From Aquimonas voraii (lineage in GTDB: Bacteria > Pseudomonadota > Gammaproteobacteria > Xanthomonadales > Xanthomonadaceae): a stretch of DNA of 64,000 nt. Each line of letters opens with the position of its first letter. Positions within the stretch are counted from its first letter, which is position 1. Below the pieces are notes generated by a model, which ran no database searches, was not told the origin of the DNA, and saw nothing but the letters and a program-made list of their open reading frames with translations. Of the stretch, positions 37,596 through 46,319 are shown one piece after another. The position numbers and the translations under genes are program-made. Location: assembly GCF_900101825.1 (NCBI RefSeq), contig NZ_FNAG01000006.1, positions 62,001-126,000 of the forward strand. The letters are read 5' to 3'.

Positions 37596-39308
37596 ATGCG
37601 TCTCTTGCTCGCCCCGCTCGCCCTGTCCCTCAGCCTGCTGCTGCAGGCCTCGCCCGCCAGCGCCGCCGATCGCATCACCGGCCAGCCCTTCACCACGCGC
37701 TCCGAGGTCATCGCACCGTCCGCGATGGCGGCAACCTCGCATCCGCTGGCCACGCAGATCGCGCTCGACGTGATGAAGGCCGGCGGCACTGCGGTGGATG
37801 CGGCGATCGCGGCGAATGCCGCCCTCGGCCTGATGGAGCCCACCGGCAACGGCATCGGCGGCGACCTGTTCGCCATCGTCTGGGACCCGAAGACGCAGAA
37901 GCTGCACGGCTACAACGGCCACGGTCGTTCACCCGCAAACCTTTCCCTGCAGTGGTTCATCGACAAGGGCTATCAGGACATCCCGCCGCGCGGCCCGCTG
38001 CCGGTCAGCGTGCCCGGTGCGGTCGCCGGCTGGTTCGACCTGCATGAGCGCTTCGGCAAGCTCTCCATGCGCCAGGTGCTGCAGCCGACCATCGACTACG
38101 CGCGCCGCGGCCACCCGGTCCACGAGACCATCGCCTACTACTGGGAGCGCAGCGTGCCCGCGCTTTCGCAGTACCCGGGCTTCGTCGAGCAGTTCACCCT
38201 CGACGGCCGCGCGCCGCGCAAGGGTGAGATGTGGAAGAACCCATTCCTTGCGAACACGCTGGAGACCATCGCCCACCGCGGCCGCGATGGCTTCTACAAG
38301 GGCGAGGTGGCGAAGACCATCGCCGACTACGTGCAGGCCCAGGGCGGCTTCCTCAGCGTCGAGGACCTTGCCGAACACCGCGGTGAATGGGTCGAGCCGG
38401 TCTCAACCAACTACCGCGGTTACGACGTGTGGGAATTGCCGCCCAGCGGACAGGGCATCGCTGCCCTGCAGATCCTGAACATTCTGGAAGGCTACGATCT
38501 GAAGTCCTACGGCTTCGGCAGCTTCGAGCATGTGCACCTGTTCACCGAGGCCAAGAAGCTGGCCTTCGAGGACCGCGCGCGCTGGTACGCCGACCCCGAG
38601 TTCGCGCCGGCACCCGTGGCCGAGCTCATCAGCAAGGACTACGCCGCCGAGCGCCGCGCGCTGATCAATCCGCAGCGCGCCGCGCGCACCGTCGAGGCCG
38701 GCAATCCGCGGCTCAACGAGGGCGACACCATCTATCTCACCACCGCCGATGCGAGCGGCATGATGGTCTCCTTGATCCAGTCGAACTACCGCGGCATGGG
38801 CTCGGGCATGACCCCGCCGGGGCTCGGCTTCATCCTGCAGAACCGCGGCGAGATGTTCGTGCTGAAGGAAGGCCATGCCAACAGCTTCGCCCCGCGCAAG
38901 CGTCCCTTCCACACCATCATCCCCGCCTTCATCACGCGCGACGGCAAGCCCTGGATGAGCTTTGGCCTGATGGGCGGCGCCATGCAGCCGCAGGGCCATG
39001 CGCAGATCGTCATGAACATGGTCGACTTCGGCATGAACCTGCAGGAGGCCGGCGACGCCCCGCGCATCCACCACGACGGCAGCACCGAGCCGACCGGCCA
39101 GGCCCTGCAGATGACCGACGGCGGCGTGATCGAACTGGAGACGGGCTATCCCTACGAGACCGTGCGCGCACTGATGAATGCCGGCCACAGCGTCAAGTTC
39201 GCCAACGGCCCCTTCGGCGGCTACCAGGCGATCGCCCGCGACCACGAACAGGGCGTCTACATCGGGGCCTCGGAAAGCCGCAAGGACGGGCAGGCGGCGG
39301 GCTACTGA
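37596..39308 (+). CDS. ggt: Gamma-glutamyltransferase (periplasmic Ntn-hydrolase)
   Basis: 570 residues from the ATG at 37596. Signal peptide (APLALSLSLLLQASPASAA). Typical GGT blocks: SHPLATQIALDVMKAGGTAVDAAIAANAALGL, GNGIGGDLFAIVWD (about 87-100), then the autocleavage nucleophile Thr in NEGDTIYLTTAD (about 376) and the late GLGFILQNRG and SFGLMGGAMQPQGHAQI motifs. Frames upstream of this ATG pass through repeats and are rejected. It hydrolyses or transfers the gamma-glutamyl group of glutathione or related compounds in the periplasm, releasing Cys-Gly. Convergent with, and overlapping by seven bases, the DUF3293 gene. Confidence 0.93.
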   Translation: MRLLLAPLALSLSLLLQASPASAADRITGQPFTTRSEVIAPSAMAATSHPLATQIALDVMKAGGTAVDAAIAANAALGLMEPTGNGIGGDLFAIVWDPKTQKLHGYNGHGRSPANLSLQWFIDKGYQDIPPRGPLPVSVPGAVAGWFDLHERFGKLSMRQVLQPTIDYARRGHPVHETIAYYWERSVPALSQYPGFVEQFTLDGRAPRKGEMWKNPFLANTLETIAHRGRDGFYKGEVAKTIADYVQAQGGFLSVEDLAEHRGEWVEPVSTNYRGYDVWELPPSGQGIAALQILNILEGYDLKSYGFGSFEHVHLFTEAKKLAFEDRARWYADPEFAPAPVAELISKDYAAERRALINPQRAARTVEAGNPRLNEGDTIYLTTADASGMMVSLIQSNYRGMGSGMTPPGLGFILQNRGEMFVLKEGHANSFAPRKRPFHTIIPAFITRDGKPWMSFGLMGGAMQPQGHAQIVMNMVDFGMNLQEAGDAPRIHHDGSTEPTGQALQMTDGGVIELETGYPYETVRALMNAGHSVKFANGPFGGYQAIARDHEQGVYIGASESRKDGQAAGY

Positions 39309-39742
39309 TCGGGGTGCGGCTGCACCCACTCGAGCCGGGCCCTGCCGGCGGCGCGCTCGAACCAGACGAAGGCGTTCTGCTGGAAGCGGCGCATCAGGGC
39401 ATGCGCCGCCTCCAGCGCAAGACCCGGCACCAGCAGGCTGGGTTCGTGGTGGTCGCCGACCTGGGCGCGACCCAGGCCACGCAGCGCCGGCAGACCGAGC
39501 GCCTCGACGGCAGATCGCAAGCGCGCCATCGCTTCACGGTTCTCGGCGTCGGTTCGGATCTCGCTGCGCGGGTTGCAGGCGGTGATGAAGGCCGCGGCCG
39601 CGTAGCCCTGCAAACGCAGCCAGTGGCTCAGCCTTTCGCAGGGCTCATCGATGCGCAGCCTGCACTGCAGCCGCGGATCCTCCACGACGTAGTCGGTGGC
39701 GCGGTAGAGCGGCTCGAAGCGTTTGCGCAGGTCGTCGTCCAT
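39302..39742 (-). CDS. DUF3293 family protein
   Basis: 146 residues from the ATG at 39742 (MDDDLRKRFEPLYRATDYVV). The ITACNPRSEIRTDAENREAM segment (about 47-66) is the recognisable DUF3293 motif, followed by GLGRAQVGDHHEPSLLVPGLALEAAHALMRRFQQNAFVWFE. Small soluble proteins without known activity. The stop codon overlaps the end of the gamma-glutamyltransferase gene by seven bases, on the other strand. Confidence 0.85.
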   Translation of the reverse strand: MDDDLRKRFEPLYRATDYVVEDPRLQCRLRIDEPCERLSHWLRLQGYAAAAFITACNPRSEIRTDAENREAMARLRSAVEALGLPALRGLGRAQVGDHHEPSLLVPGLALEAAHALMRRFQQNAFVWFERAAGRARLEWVQPHPDQ

Positions 39743-39806
39743 GCTTCGCAGGCTTGCAGGCGGCGATGTCCGAGGCAAGCCGCCACACGCGATCGCAGGC
39801 TCGATT

Positions 39807-41003
39807 TCAGGCCGCGACGCGCGTTTGCGGCTCCACGGCCAGGGCTGCGGCCTGCAGCCCGCGCTGCAGATCGGCCCAAAGATCCTCGACATCCTCAAGG
39901 CCTACGGACAACCGCAGCGTGCCGGGGCCGATGCCGTGCGCCGCCAGCACCTCGGGGGCGACCACGCGATGGGTCAGCCCGGCCGGATGCTGGATCAGGC
40001 TGTCGACCGAGCCCAGGCTGACCGCGACCGTGTGCAGCTCCAGGGCCTGCAGGCAGGCGCTGGCAGCGGCGTGGCCGCCGCGCAGCTCGAAGCTCATCAG
40101 GCTGCCGGGACCACGCAGCTGGCCGCCCAGAAGATGGGCGTTGTTCACCGTGCCGAGGCCCGGGTAGTTCACCCGCAGCACCTGCGCATGCGCAGCCAGA
40201 CGCTCCGCCAGCACGCGCGCACTGGCCTGTGCCGCTTCGACGCGCAGCTTGAGCGTGGGCAGGCCGCGATGCAGCAGGTAGGCCGCCAGCGGGTGCAGCA
40301 GCGCCCCCGTGGCCGCACGCACCTGGCGCAGCTTCTGCGCATGCGCCTCGCTGCAGGCGACCACGCCGGCGATCACATCGCCGTGCCCGCCGAGGAACTT
40401 GGTCGCGCTGTGGAGCACGAGCGCGGCGCCGAAATCGGCCGGGTTCTGCAGCACCGGCGTGGCGAAGGTCGAATCCACCAGCACCGGCACGTCGCCGGCC
40501 GCCTGCACGACTTGAGCGATATCGACCAGATCCAGATTCGGGTTGGCCGGCGTCTCGATGAAGACCAGGCCGGTGTCGGCGTTGATGGCGCCTGCGATGT
40601 CTTCGGCCTCGAGGAAACGCACCCGCGCGCCAAGCAGGCCCGAGCTCAGCAGGTGATCGCTGGTGCCGTAGATCGGTCGCACCGCCAGCACTTCGCGGCC
40701 CTGCGCAAAGGCCAGCAGGCAGGCGCTGACAGCGGCCATGCCCGAGGCGAAACCGACGGCCGCCTCGGTGTGCTCGAGCTTCGCCATCGCCTGCTCGAAG
40801 CGCGCCACGGTCGGGTTGAACAGGCGCGCATAGATCGGGTTCGCCGCGCTGGCCGCACCGCCGACCAGAGCATCGAAGCTGGCCGTGCCGGTGGTCAGAT
40901 CGGTGACCGGGTAGGTGGTCGAGAGATCGATCGGCAGGGCATGCACCCCCAGCGCGCCGAGGTCATCGCGGCCGGCGTGGACGAGGTCGGTGGCTAGCTT
41001 CAT
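39807..41003 (-). CDS. Cys/Met metabolism PLP-dependent enzyme (cystathionine/methionine gamma-lyase type)
   Basis: 398 residues from the ATG at 41003. It belongs to the trans-sulfuration family: YARLFNPT (Tyr58 and Arg60, the phosphate-binding YxR motif), GFASGMAAV (about 84-92), DSTFATPVLQNP (Asp177 contacting the PLP nitrogen) and the Schiff-base Lys202 in LHSATKFLGGHGDV. Cystathionine gamma-synthase, gamma-lyase and methionine gamma-lyase share these residues, so the reaction cannot be told from sequence alone; the divergent Lrp-type regulator suggests an amino-acid-catabolic gene such as methionine gamma-lyase. A much longer frame reaching 42086 runs antisense to lrp and is rejected. Confidence 0.9.
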   Translation of the reverse strand: MKLATDLVHAGRDDLGALGVHALPIDLSTTYPVTDLTTGTASFDALVGGAASAANPIYARLFNPTVARFEQAMAKLEHTEAAVGFASGMAAVSACLLAFAQGREVLAVRPIYGTSDHLLSSGLLGARVRFLEAEDIAGAINADTGLVFIETPANPNLDLVDIAQVVQAAGDVPVLVDSTFATPVLQNPADFGAALVLHSATKFLGGHGDVIAGVVACSEAHAQKLRQVRAATGALLHPLAAYLLHRGLPTLKLRVEAAQASARVLAERLAAHAQVLRVNYPGLGTVNNAHLLGGQLRGPGSLMSFELRGGHAAASACLQALELHTVAVSLGSVDSLIQHPAGLTHRVVAPEVLAAHGIGPGTLRLSVGLEDVEDLWADLQRGLQAAALAVEPQTRVAA

Positions 41004-41105
41004 GGCGGCAACTCGATTCGGGCGTGAGGCATGAACTCTGGCGTATCGGCCGCGGTTCGGCGCATCATCCGAACAGAATTTCGCGAGATCGCCCTGACCC
41101 GCCCC

Positions 41106-41576
41106 ATGGACCGAATCGACGTCGAGCTTTTGCGCCTCTTGCGCAACAACGCGCGACTGCCCAACAAGACCCTCGCCGAGAAAGTCGGCGTGGCGCCTTC
41201 GACCGCGCTGGAACGCATCCGGAGGTTGCGGGAGTCGGGCGTGATCGAGGGTTACCACGCCGAGTTCGAGCCGCGCGCCGTCGGCATCGGCCTGCAGGCG
41301 ATGGTGGCGGTGCGCATGGCGCGGCATTCCCGCGAGCTGCTGGATGGCTTCCGCCAGCACCTGCTGCAACTGCCCGAGGTGCTGGCCTTCTATCACGTGG
41401 CCGGCGCCAACGATTTCCAGGTGCATGTGGCGGTGCGCGACTCCGACCACCTGCGCGACTTCGCGCTCGATGCCTTCACCCGCCGGCCCGAGGTCGCCCA
41501 CATCGAGACCTCGCTGATCTTCGAATTCCGCCGCAGCCCGGAGATGCCGATCTATGTCGAACAGGACAAGGATTGA
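41106..41576 (+). CDS. Lrp/AsnC family transcriptional regulator
   Basis: 156 residues from the ATG at 41106 (MDRIDVELLRLLRNNARLPN), which fits the family; a start at 41031 would add 25 non-conserved residues. Helix-turn-helix at about 18-45 (KTLAEKVGVAPSTALERIRRL), RAM effector domain at about 60-150 (VAVRMARHSRELLDGF, VAGANDFQVHVAV, RPEVAHIETSLIFEF). Lrp proteins sense amino acids and often control the adjacent gene, here the divergent PLP enzyme; the 102-bp gap holds TTCGGCGCATCATCCGAA, a near-palindrome and a possible operator. The last 30 codons are duplicated at 45296-45389. Confidence 0.93.
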   Translation: MDRIDVELLRLLRNNARLPNKTLAEKVGVAPSTALERIRRLRESGVIEGYHAEFEPRAVGIGLQAMVAVRMARHSRELLDGFRQHLLQLPEVLAFYHVAGANDFQVHVAVRDSDHLRDFALDAFTRRPEVAHIETSLIFEFRRSPEMPIYVEQDKD

Positions 41577-41580
41577 GCCG
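41487..41580 (+). repeat. 94-bp direct repeat, left copy (3' end of lrp)
   Basis: The last 30 codons of lrp and its stop match 45296-45389 at about 85 of 94 positions; differences concentrate at the end. An ATG (41553) inside this copy aligns with the true start of the membrane-protein gene at 45363, so this copy preserves a truncated beginning of that gene as well. Confidence 0.9.
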
Positions 41581-42085
41581 GCGGCGCGATGGCCAGAACC
41601 TTGGGTGATGCACACGCTGTGATTCCCCTGCTGCTCACGGGGCCACGCCGGACACTCTGGTCCAGTGCTCTGTCCGCTCGTCCCCTCGCCCGGGGAACTT
41701 CCTTCTGGGACGTTCTTCGAGGCGATGGTCCCGTGCAAGTCCGTATCGCCTCCGACACATCGATCGCATTCGCGCTCGCTTCGTCGATCCCCCGATCCCC
41801 GGCCGGGCTGACAGGCCGCATCTTCAACAGCCTGCTTCAGCCAGGGCCTCCACGACTCGACGGCCGCCCGGGCAGTACAGCAGCGCCCACCGTCCAGCGC
41901 CGCTGGCGCATTCAGCCCATCGGGCAGCCCAAGTCGACGATGGCGCAGCTGCCGCCGCTTTACGCTGTTCCGCTGGGTTGAGCCGTCGATACGCCCTGCT
42001 AGCATTCGCATGAGCCTTCCACCGCTGCGCAGGCCTCTTTCAGGCCACGCAGCCCTCCTGCTTACCCACCTACCTGAAGAATTCA
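41577..42085. repeat. 509-bp intergenic region with degraded MITE-like copy (41675-41841)
   Basis: No gene was recognised. From about 41675 to 41841 the sequence aligns with the inner part and right end of the element at 34197-34354 (shared landmarks: TTCCTTCTGGG/CTTCCGGGG, GTCCG, GACACATCGATCGC, CGCTCGCTTCG, TCTTCAACAGCCTG), at roughly 70 % by eye. The terminal repeats are eroded, so this is an old copy. Confidence 0.6.
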
Positions 42086-45000
42086 ATGTTCCTCACGTCA
42101 GTCGATCGCAGTGAAACTCGGCGAAGCCGCCCTCATCTCCCCCATCGACGCGCCCAGATTTCCCGTCACTGGGCGGGGCTGCTCATCCTCTGGCTGTGGC
42201 TGCTCGGTACAGCAGCGCCCGCGCTCGCGCAAACGCCATTCTGGGTTGGCTTCCAGGTTGAGGGTGAAGTTGCCTACATCCTGCGCAAGTCGCCTTCCGA
42301 GATCCTGCGCTACGACCTCGCGACGGAGCAGTGGCTGCCCGCACTGCCGCTGCAGGACGAACCTTCTGCGTTTGTCGTGGGGACGAGCCATATCTTCATC
42401 GCATCCGATCGCAAGATTGAGCGCGTGAGCCTGGAGGGCACGGGCAAGACCCATGTCGCCAACACACCGGACTCCATCCATGGCCTGTTCATCAACGGCG
42501 ACATCCTGATCGCCAACCGTAGCCGCGGGTCGTACACCCGGTTCTCCAGCTTCAACACCGACAGCAATGCCCTGATCGACACGTACGAGAACTATCCGCG
42601 CTCGATGGTGGGCGCCTCGCATTCACCTTCGACCAGGCGAATTTTTGGCCGCACCGAGAGCAGCAGCCCAGGAAGTCTCATGGGCCTCACCTACGACAGC
42701 TCGGGCCACTTCCTGGACCAGGATGAAATTGGCCACTACGGCGCCTATGGATCAGCCAACCGCACCTGGGCATGGCCGGATGGTCGCAAGCTCGTGGACA
42801 ACAGTGGCAACGTCCATCTGGGCCTTGACCTCAGCTTTGCGGGAAGGCTCACGAACAACATCAGCGACGTCGCCTTTCATGGGCTCGACGTTCCCATCGT
42901 TCTGAGCAACACCCAGCTCATCGCATTCAACCAGGCCTTGATCGAAACCGGTCGCGTCGCCCTCGCGCTACCCGGCAGGGGCCTCGCGGTTCGGGCCGGC
43001 ACGGTCTTCGTTTTCAACGAAGACAGCGCATCACCCCAGCGCATTGGCGTGGAAAAAGTGCCGCTCAGCGCCCTGTCGCCCGCGCAGCCGGGAGCCCCCG
43101 TCTCGCCCATCGGGCTCGACTACACCGTGACGTCTTCGGCGGTGGATGACGACGGCATCGTCTATCTCTTGAGCAAGGCGCACAGCAGCATTTTCCGCTG
43201 GGACATCAGCAGCCAGGCGTATCTTTCCACGATCTCCCTGCCGGTGACCGGCGATCTGATGGTCTTCAGCACGGCCCTCAACGCCCTGTTCCTGCGGGGG
43301 CTCGATCGGACCGTGTACCGGATCAACCTTGCACCCGCGGTGGCAAGCGTCGAGCCCTTCGCCACGCCGCCCGACCTGTACTCGCGCATGATTCCGATGG
43401 GGTCGGATCTTCTCGTGGCTGCCAGCGGCAGCTCGACCCAACAGTGGGTGTATTCCTCCACTGGCGCTCTACTGAGCAGTTCGAGCCACTGCTGCCACAC
43501 ATTCCACTTCTTTGACGCCCCCCGGAATCGCCTGTTTGTCAACGCAGCGCACCTGACCTACCTCGGCAATGGTCAGTTCTCGGGCTCGGCAGACTTCTAC
43601 GCCCCCGGAAGCTACAGTCCACTCGGGATCTCGCCCGATGGGCAGCAGATTCTCGCGGGCCAAGGCGTGCTGTATCAGGCAAGTCCATTGCAGGCCATCG
43701 GCTACCTGTCGAACAATGTTTCGTCGGTTGCGTGGATCGGCGCCGACCGCATGCTCACCGTGCTCAACCCCGGCCCCGGCGGCAGCACAAGTACGACAGT
43801 GCAGCGCTGGTCGCCCGGCTTGGCGATCGAGGCCGAAGTGTTGCTCCCGGGCTCACACGTCGCATTCCATGCCTCGGGGAACCGGGTGGTGCAGATCACG
43901 AACGAGTCCGGGCGGCCACGCCTTTATGTGCTCGACGACGCACTCGGCGTGTTGCCGCCCGCGACGCTGGACGCTCCCTTGCTTGAACTGGCAAGCGCGA
44001 GCGCCTTCGGCATCGCACTGCAGTGGAGTGACGTGCAGGGTGAGCGCGCCTACGACATCGAGCGACGGCAGGTGGGAGGCGCGGACTGGCTGCGCGTGGG
44101 AGTGGTCGACCGCGACACGACCCGTTTCACCGACGTCGATCGGCACAGCGGACGGCAGCTTGAGTACCGCGTGCGATCGCGCAACGGCAGCCTGGTTTCA
44201 GCGTGGTCGAACCCGGTCGGCGTCGATCTCAGTACCGGAAGCACGGGGACGCCTGTGGACCCCAACGCAGTCGCTTTCACCGTCGACAAGGCAGCGATGG
44301 GCCGCGACGGCCGCATCTACATCCTCTCCACGGCACACCGCAGCGTCTTCGTGTGGAACCCCCACGGGCAGCGCTTTGAGCGGACGATCGCCCTGCGCAG
44401 CCAGCCCGAGCACCTCGCCTACTCCAGCACCCGAGACGCGCTCTTTATCGGCTACGCCGACAACTCGCTCTACGCCATCGACCCGAAAGCAGAGATACCG
44501 GTCGAGCACCGCCTCGCAGACACAGAGTCCCGCCCGATTGGGCTGTTGGCAGCGGATGATGTGGTGGTTGCAAGCACCGAAGCGGGATGGTCACACAGCT
44601 TCAGTCTGGCCGGCCAGCGGGTTGGGAGCAGGAACTGGGGGAGATGGATCGCCGAAGGGGTGTGGAGCTCTGCACGGCAGCGGATCTACCACTTTGGTGG
44701 CTTCGCTCTCGCATACACGCCTGTCGAGCGAGATGGGACGCTCGGTTTCGTGGTGGAGAACGGTAACGTCAAGCCGCTGCAACTTTGGCATCCGATCCGC
44801 GTCAGCCCGGATGGAAACCGCGCGGTCACCGGCTCGGGCCACGTCTTCGATGCCAATAGCCTGGAGCACCTGGGCACTCTGTCCCGCGAGATGATAGACG
44901 CCGCATGGCTCGGCGGAGAGCTGCTCACGCTGCGCCGCGATGGACTTTACTGGCAGCCCTCGGAGCTTTCGGCCGCTGAGCGGGTGGCCGACATCAGTGG

Positions 45001-45139
45001 CCTGGGCAGAGGCGTGTTCACCACACCTTCGGGCAGGATCGTGACGGTGGTCCAGCAGGGCGTTTCAACCGTTCTCACCGTTTACAACAGGTCCTTCCAG
45101 GTGATCACGCCGCCCTTGTTCGCCGATGGCTTTGACTGA
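42086..45139 (+). CDS. Large secreted beta-propeller/Fn3 protein with C-terminal FADGFD tag
   Basis: 1017 residues. A long n-region precedes the hydrophobic signal segment (HWAGLLILWLWLLGTAAPALAQ, about 28-49). Residues about 50-330 and 350-630 form WD/NHL-like beta-propeller blades (AYILRKSPSEILRYDL; VYLLSKAHSSIFRWDI). A fibronectin-like domain lies at about 640-715 (ALQWSDVQGERAYDIERRQVGG), and a third propeller at about 730-1005 (IYILSTAHRSVFVWNPHG). The three propellers share the xxILSxAHSSxFxWD motif, a sign of internal duplication. Ends PPLFADGFD. It is the only gene of a 3.7-kb insertion flanked by 94-bp direct repeats; its G+C looks lower than average. Function unknown; export is clear. 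Confidence 0.85.
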   Translation: MFLTSVDRSETRRSRPHLPHRRAQISRHWAGLLILWLWLLGTAAPALAQTPFWVGFQVEGEVAYILRKSPSEILRYDLATEQWLPALPLQDEPSAFVVGTSHIFIASDRKIERVSLEGTGKTHVANTPDSIHGLFINGDILIANRSRGSYTRFSSFNTDSNALIDTYENYPRSMVGASHSPSTRRIFGRTESSSPGSLMGLTYDSSGHFLDQDEIGHYGAYGSANRTWAWPDGRKLVDNSGNVHLGLDLSFAGRLTNNISDVAFHGLDVPIVLSNTQLIAFNQALIETGRVALALPGRGLAVRAGTVFVFNEDSASPQRIGVEKVPLSALSPAQPGAPVSPIGLDYTVTSSAVDDDGIVYLLSKAHSSIFRWDISSQAYLSTISLPVTGDLMVFSTALNALFLRGLDRTVYRINLAPAVASVEPFATPPDLYSRMIPMGSDLLVAASGSSTQQWVYSSTGALLSSSSHCCHTFHFFDAPRNRLFVNAAHLTYLGNGQFSGSADFYAPGSYSPLGISPDGQQILAGQGVLYQASPLQAIGYLSNNVSSVAWIGADRMLTVLNPGPGGSTSTTVQRWSPGLAIEAEVLLPGSHVAFHASGNRVVQITNESGRPRLYVLDDALGVLPPATLDAPLLELASASAFGIALQWSDVQGERAYDIERRQVGGADWLRVGVVDRDTTRFTDVDRHSGRQLEYRVRSRNGSLVSAWSNPVGVDLSTGSTGTPVDPNAVAFTVDKAAMGRDGRIYILSTAHRSVFVWNPHGQRFERTIALRSQPEHLAYSSTRDALFIGYADNSLYAIDPKAEIPVEHRLADTESRPIGLLAADDVVVASTEAGWSHSFSLAGQRVGSRNWGRWIAEGVWSSARQRIYHFGGFALAYTPVERDGTLGFVVENGNVKPLQLWHPIRVSPDGNRAVTGSGHVFDANSLEHLGTLSREMIDAAWLGGELLTLRRDGLYWQPSELSAAERVADISGLGRGVFTTPSGRIVTVVQQGVSTVLTVYNRSFQVITPPLFADGFD

Positions 45140-45174
45140 CGTGTCGCACGACTTGCGGGTGTGCAGCGGACCGG

Positions 45175-45205
45175 CTGGACGCATGCGAGGTTCCCATGCG
45201 TCCAG
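45175..45205 (+). terminator. Hairpin downstream of the inserted secreted-protein gene
   Basis: Perfect 11-bp stem CTGGACGCATG with a 9-base loop, 36 bp after the stop codon. No T run follows, so termination efficiency is doubtful. Confidence 0.5.
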
Positions 45206-45295
45206 GCGAAGCCATGCAGCGCCCCGGCCTGCAACACCAGCGTCCTGATCGTGGTCTGTTCGCTCGCGAGGCGCGGCAAAGGGGCGGCTCTGCGA

Positions 45296-45389
45296 CCCGA
45301 GGTCGCCCATATCGAGACATCGCTGATCTTCGAATTCCGCCGCGGCCCGGAGATGCCGATCCATGTCGAACAGCGCGAGCACTGAGCCG
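45296..45389 (+). pseudogene. Duplicated 3' fragment of lrp (right copy of the 94-bp direct repeat)
   Basis: It would encode RPEVAHIETSLIFEFRRGP and the rest of the Lrp C-terminus: 25 of the last 30 residues match the intact protein at 41106-41576. There is no N-terminal part, so it is a non-functional remnant. It overlaps the start of the membrane-protein gene (ATG 45363), just as the ancestral lrp gene must have. Confidence 0.85.
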
Positions 45390-46034
45390 TTGGCACCCTT
45401 GCGCAAGCCCGCGCTGCTGCGCGCGCTGGCGGCCCTGCCCGATGCCATCACCGCCGGCGTGTTCCTGGTGCTGTGGGTGGCGCCCTTTGCCTTCGGTGAG
45501 TCCGGCGTGCGCAACGGCATGCTGCTGATGCTGGTCGAGTTCGTGCTAATCCACGCCACTGCGATGATGGGCGCGACGGTCGAGGCGCGCTCGGGGCGAG
45601 TGGCCAAGGTCCGCGTGCTGCTGGGCTTCGGCCTGCTCTACGCGCTGTTCATCGGTGCCTTCGCCTTCGCCTTCCGCGAGTGGTGGCCGGTGTACGCCTT
45701 CGGCTGGCTGCTGCTGGCCAAGCTGATGCGCCTGTTCGGCAGCGCCGACAGCGACGAGGCCCGCTGGCAGCGCCACTCCGACTGGGCCCTGACCTGCATG
45801 CTCTACCTGGGCGGCGTCTTCGCCACCCTGTTCCTGCCGCTGCCGCGGCTTGGCATCACCCGCGAGATCCAGCCGCAGCTCGGCATCGAAGGCAGCGGCG
45901 AATGGGTCAGCAACCCGCACATCGTGATCGCCTTCGGCGCCCTGTACTTCGGCGCACTGGCCTGGGCGCGCTGGCGCGATTTCCGCTTTCCGCGCGCGCA
46001 TCTGCCGAACCTGAAGAAGCCGCCGAGCACCTAG
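45363..46034 (+). CDS. Polytopic inner-membrane protein, unknown
   Basis: 223 residues. The start ATG lies inside the lrp fragment. Hydrophobic segments at about 22-40 (AITAGVFLVLWVAPFAF), 46-62 (GMLLMLVEFVLIHATAM), 77-118 (VLLGFGLLYALFIGAFAFAF, VYAFGWLLLAKLM), 135-155 and 186-203 suggest five to six membrane helices. No domain known to me. The other half of the ancestral lrp-overlapping pair; co-transcription with lrp has been broken by the 3.7-kb insertion, so it now depends on another promoter. The following 285 bp to hrpB show nothing recognisable. Confidence 0.75.
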   Translation: MSNSASTEPLAPLRKPALLRALAALPDAITAGVFLVLWVAPFAFGESGVRNGMLLMLVEFVLIHATAMMGATVEARSGRVAKVRVLLGFGLLYALFIGAFAFAFREWWPVYAFGWLLLAKLMRLFGSADSDEARWQRHSDWALTCMLYLGGVFATLFLPLPRLGITREIQPQLGIEGSGEWVSNPHIVIAFGALYFGALAWARWRDFRFPRAHLPNLKKPPST

Positions 46035-46319
46035 GTGCTGCGGGATCCGAAGTGCGGATATCCGATTCGAGTTCACGGCACGGGCCAGCCGCCGGCTGAG
46101 GGCCTCATCGAACCCGGGGCTGGAGTCCTTGCACCGCGAGTCGGCCCTGGGGCACGGAGCTCAGCAACCGCGGACCGGCTCTGCCGCGCGGGCGGAAGGT
46201 GAGCTGCCGCATCCGCGCAGCCGGGGGCGCGACTCAGGCGGCGCGAGAGGCCTCACGCTGGGCGAAGAGATTCCCGCAGCGACGCCGCGAGGCCTTCGCG
46301 GGGTCTCACGTCCACGTAT

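Noticed and set aside
41004-42086. N-terminal extension of the PLP enzyme running antisense to lrp
   Set aside because: lrp has complete helix-turn-helix and RAM domains on the other strand; the PLP family N-terminus starts at 41003.
45161-45295. Intact small gene covering the lrp fragment
   Set aside because: Only the C-terminal 30 residues match Lrp; the preceding residues are unrelated, so the fragment is a remnant.
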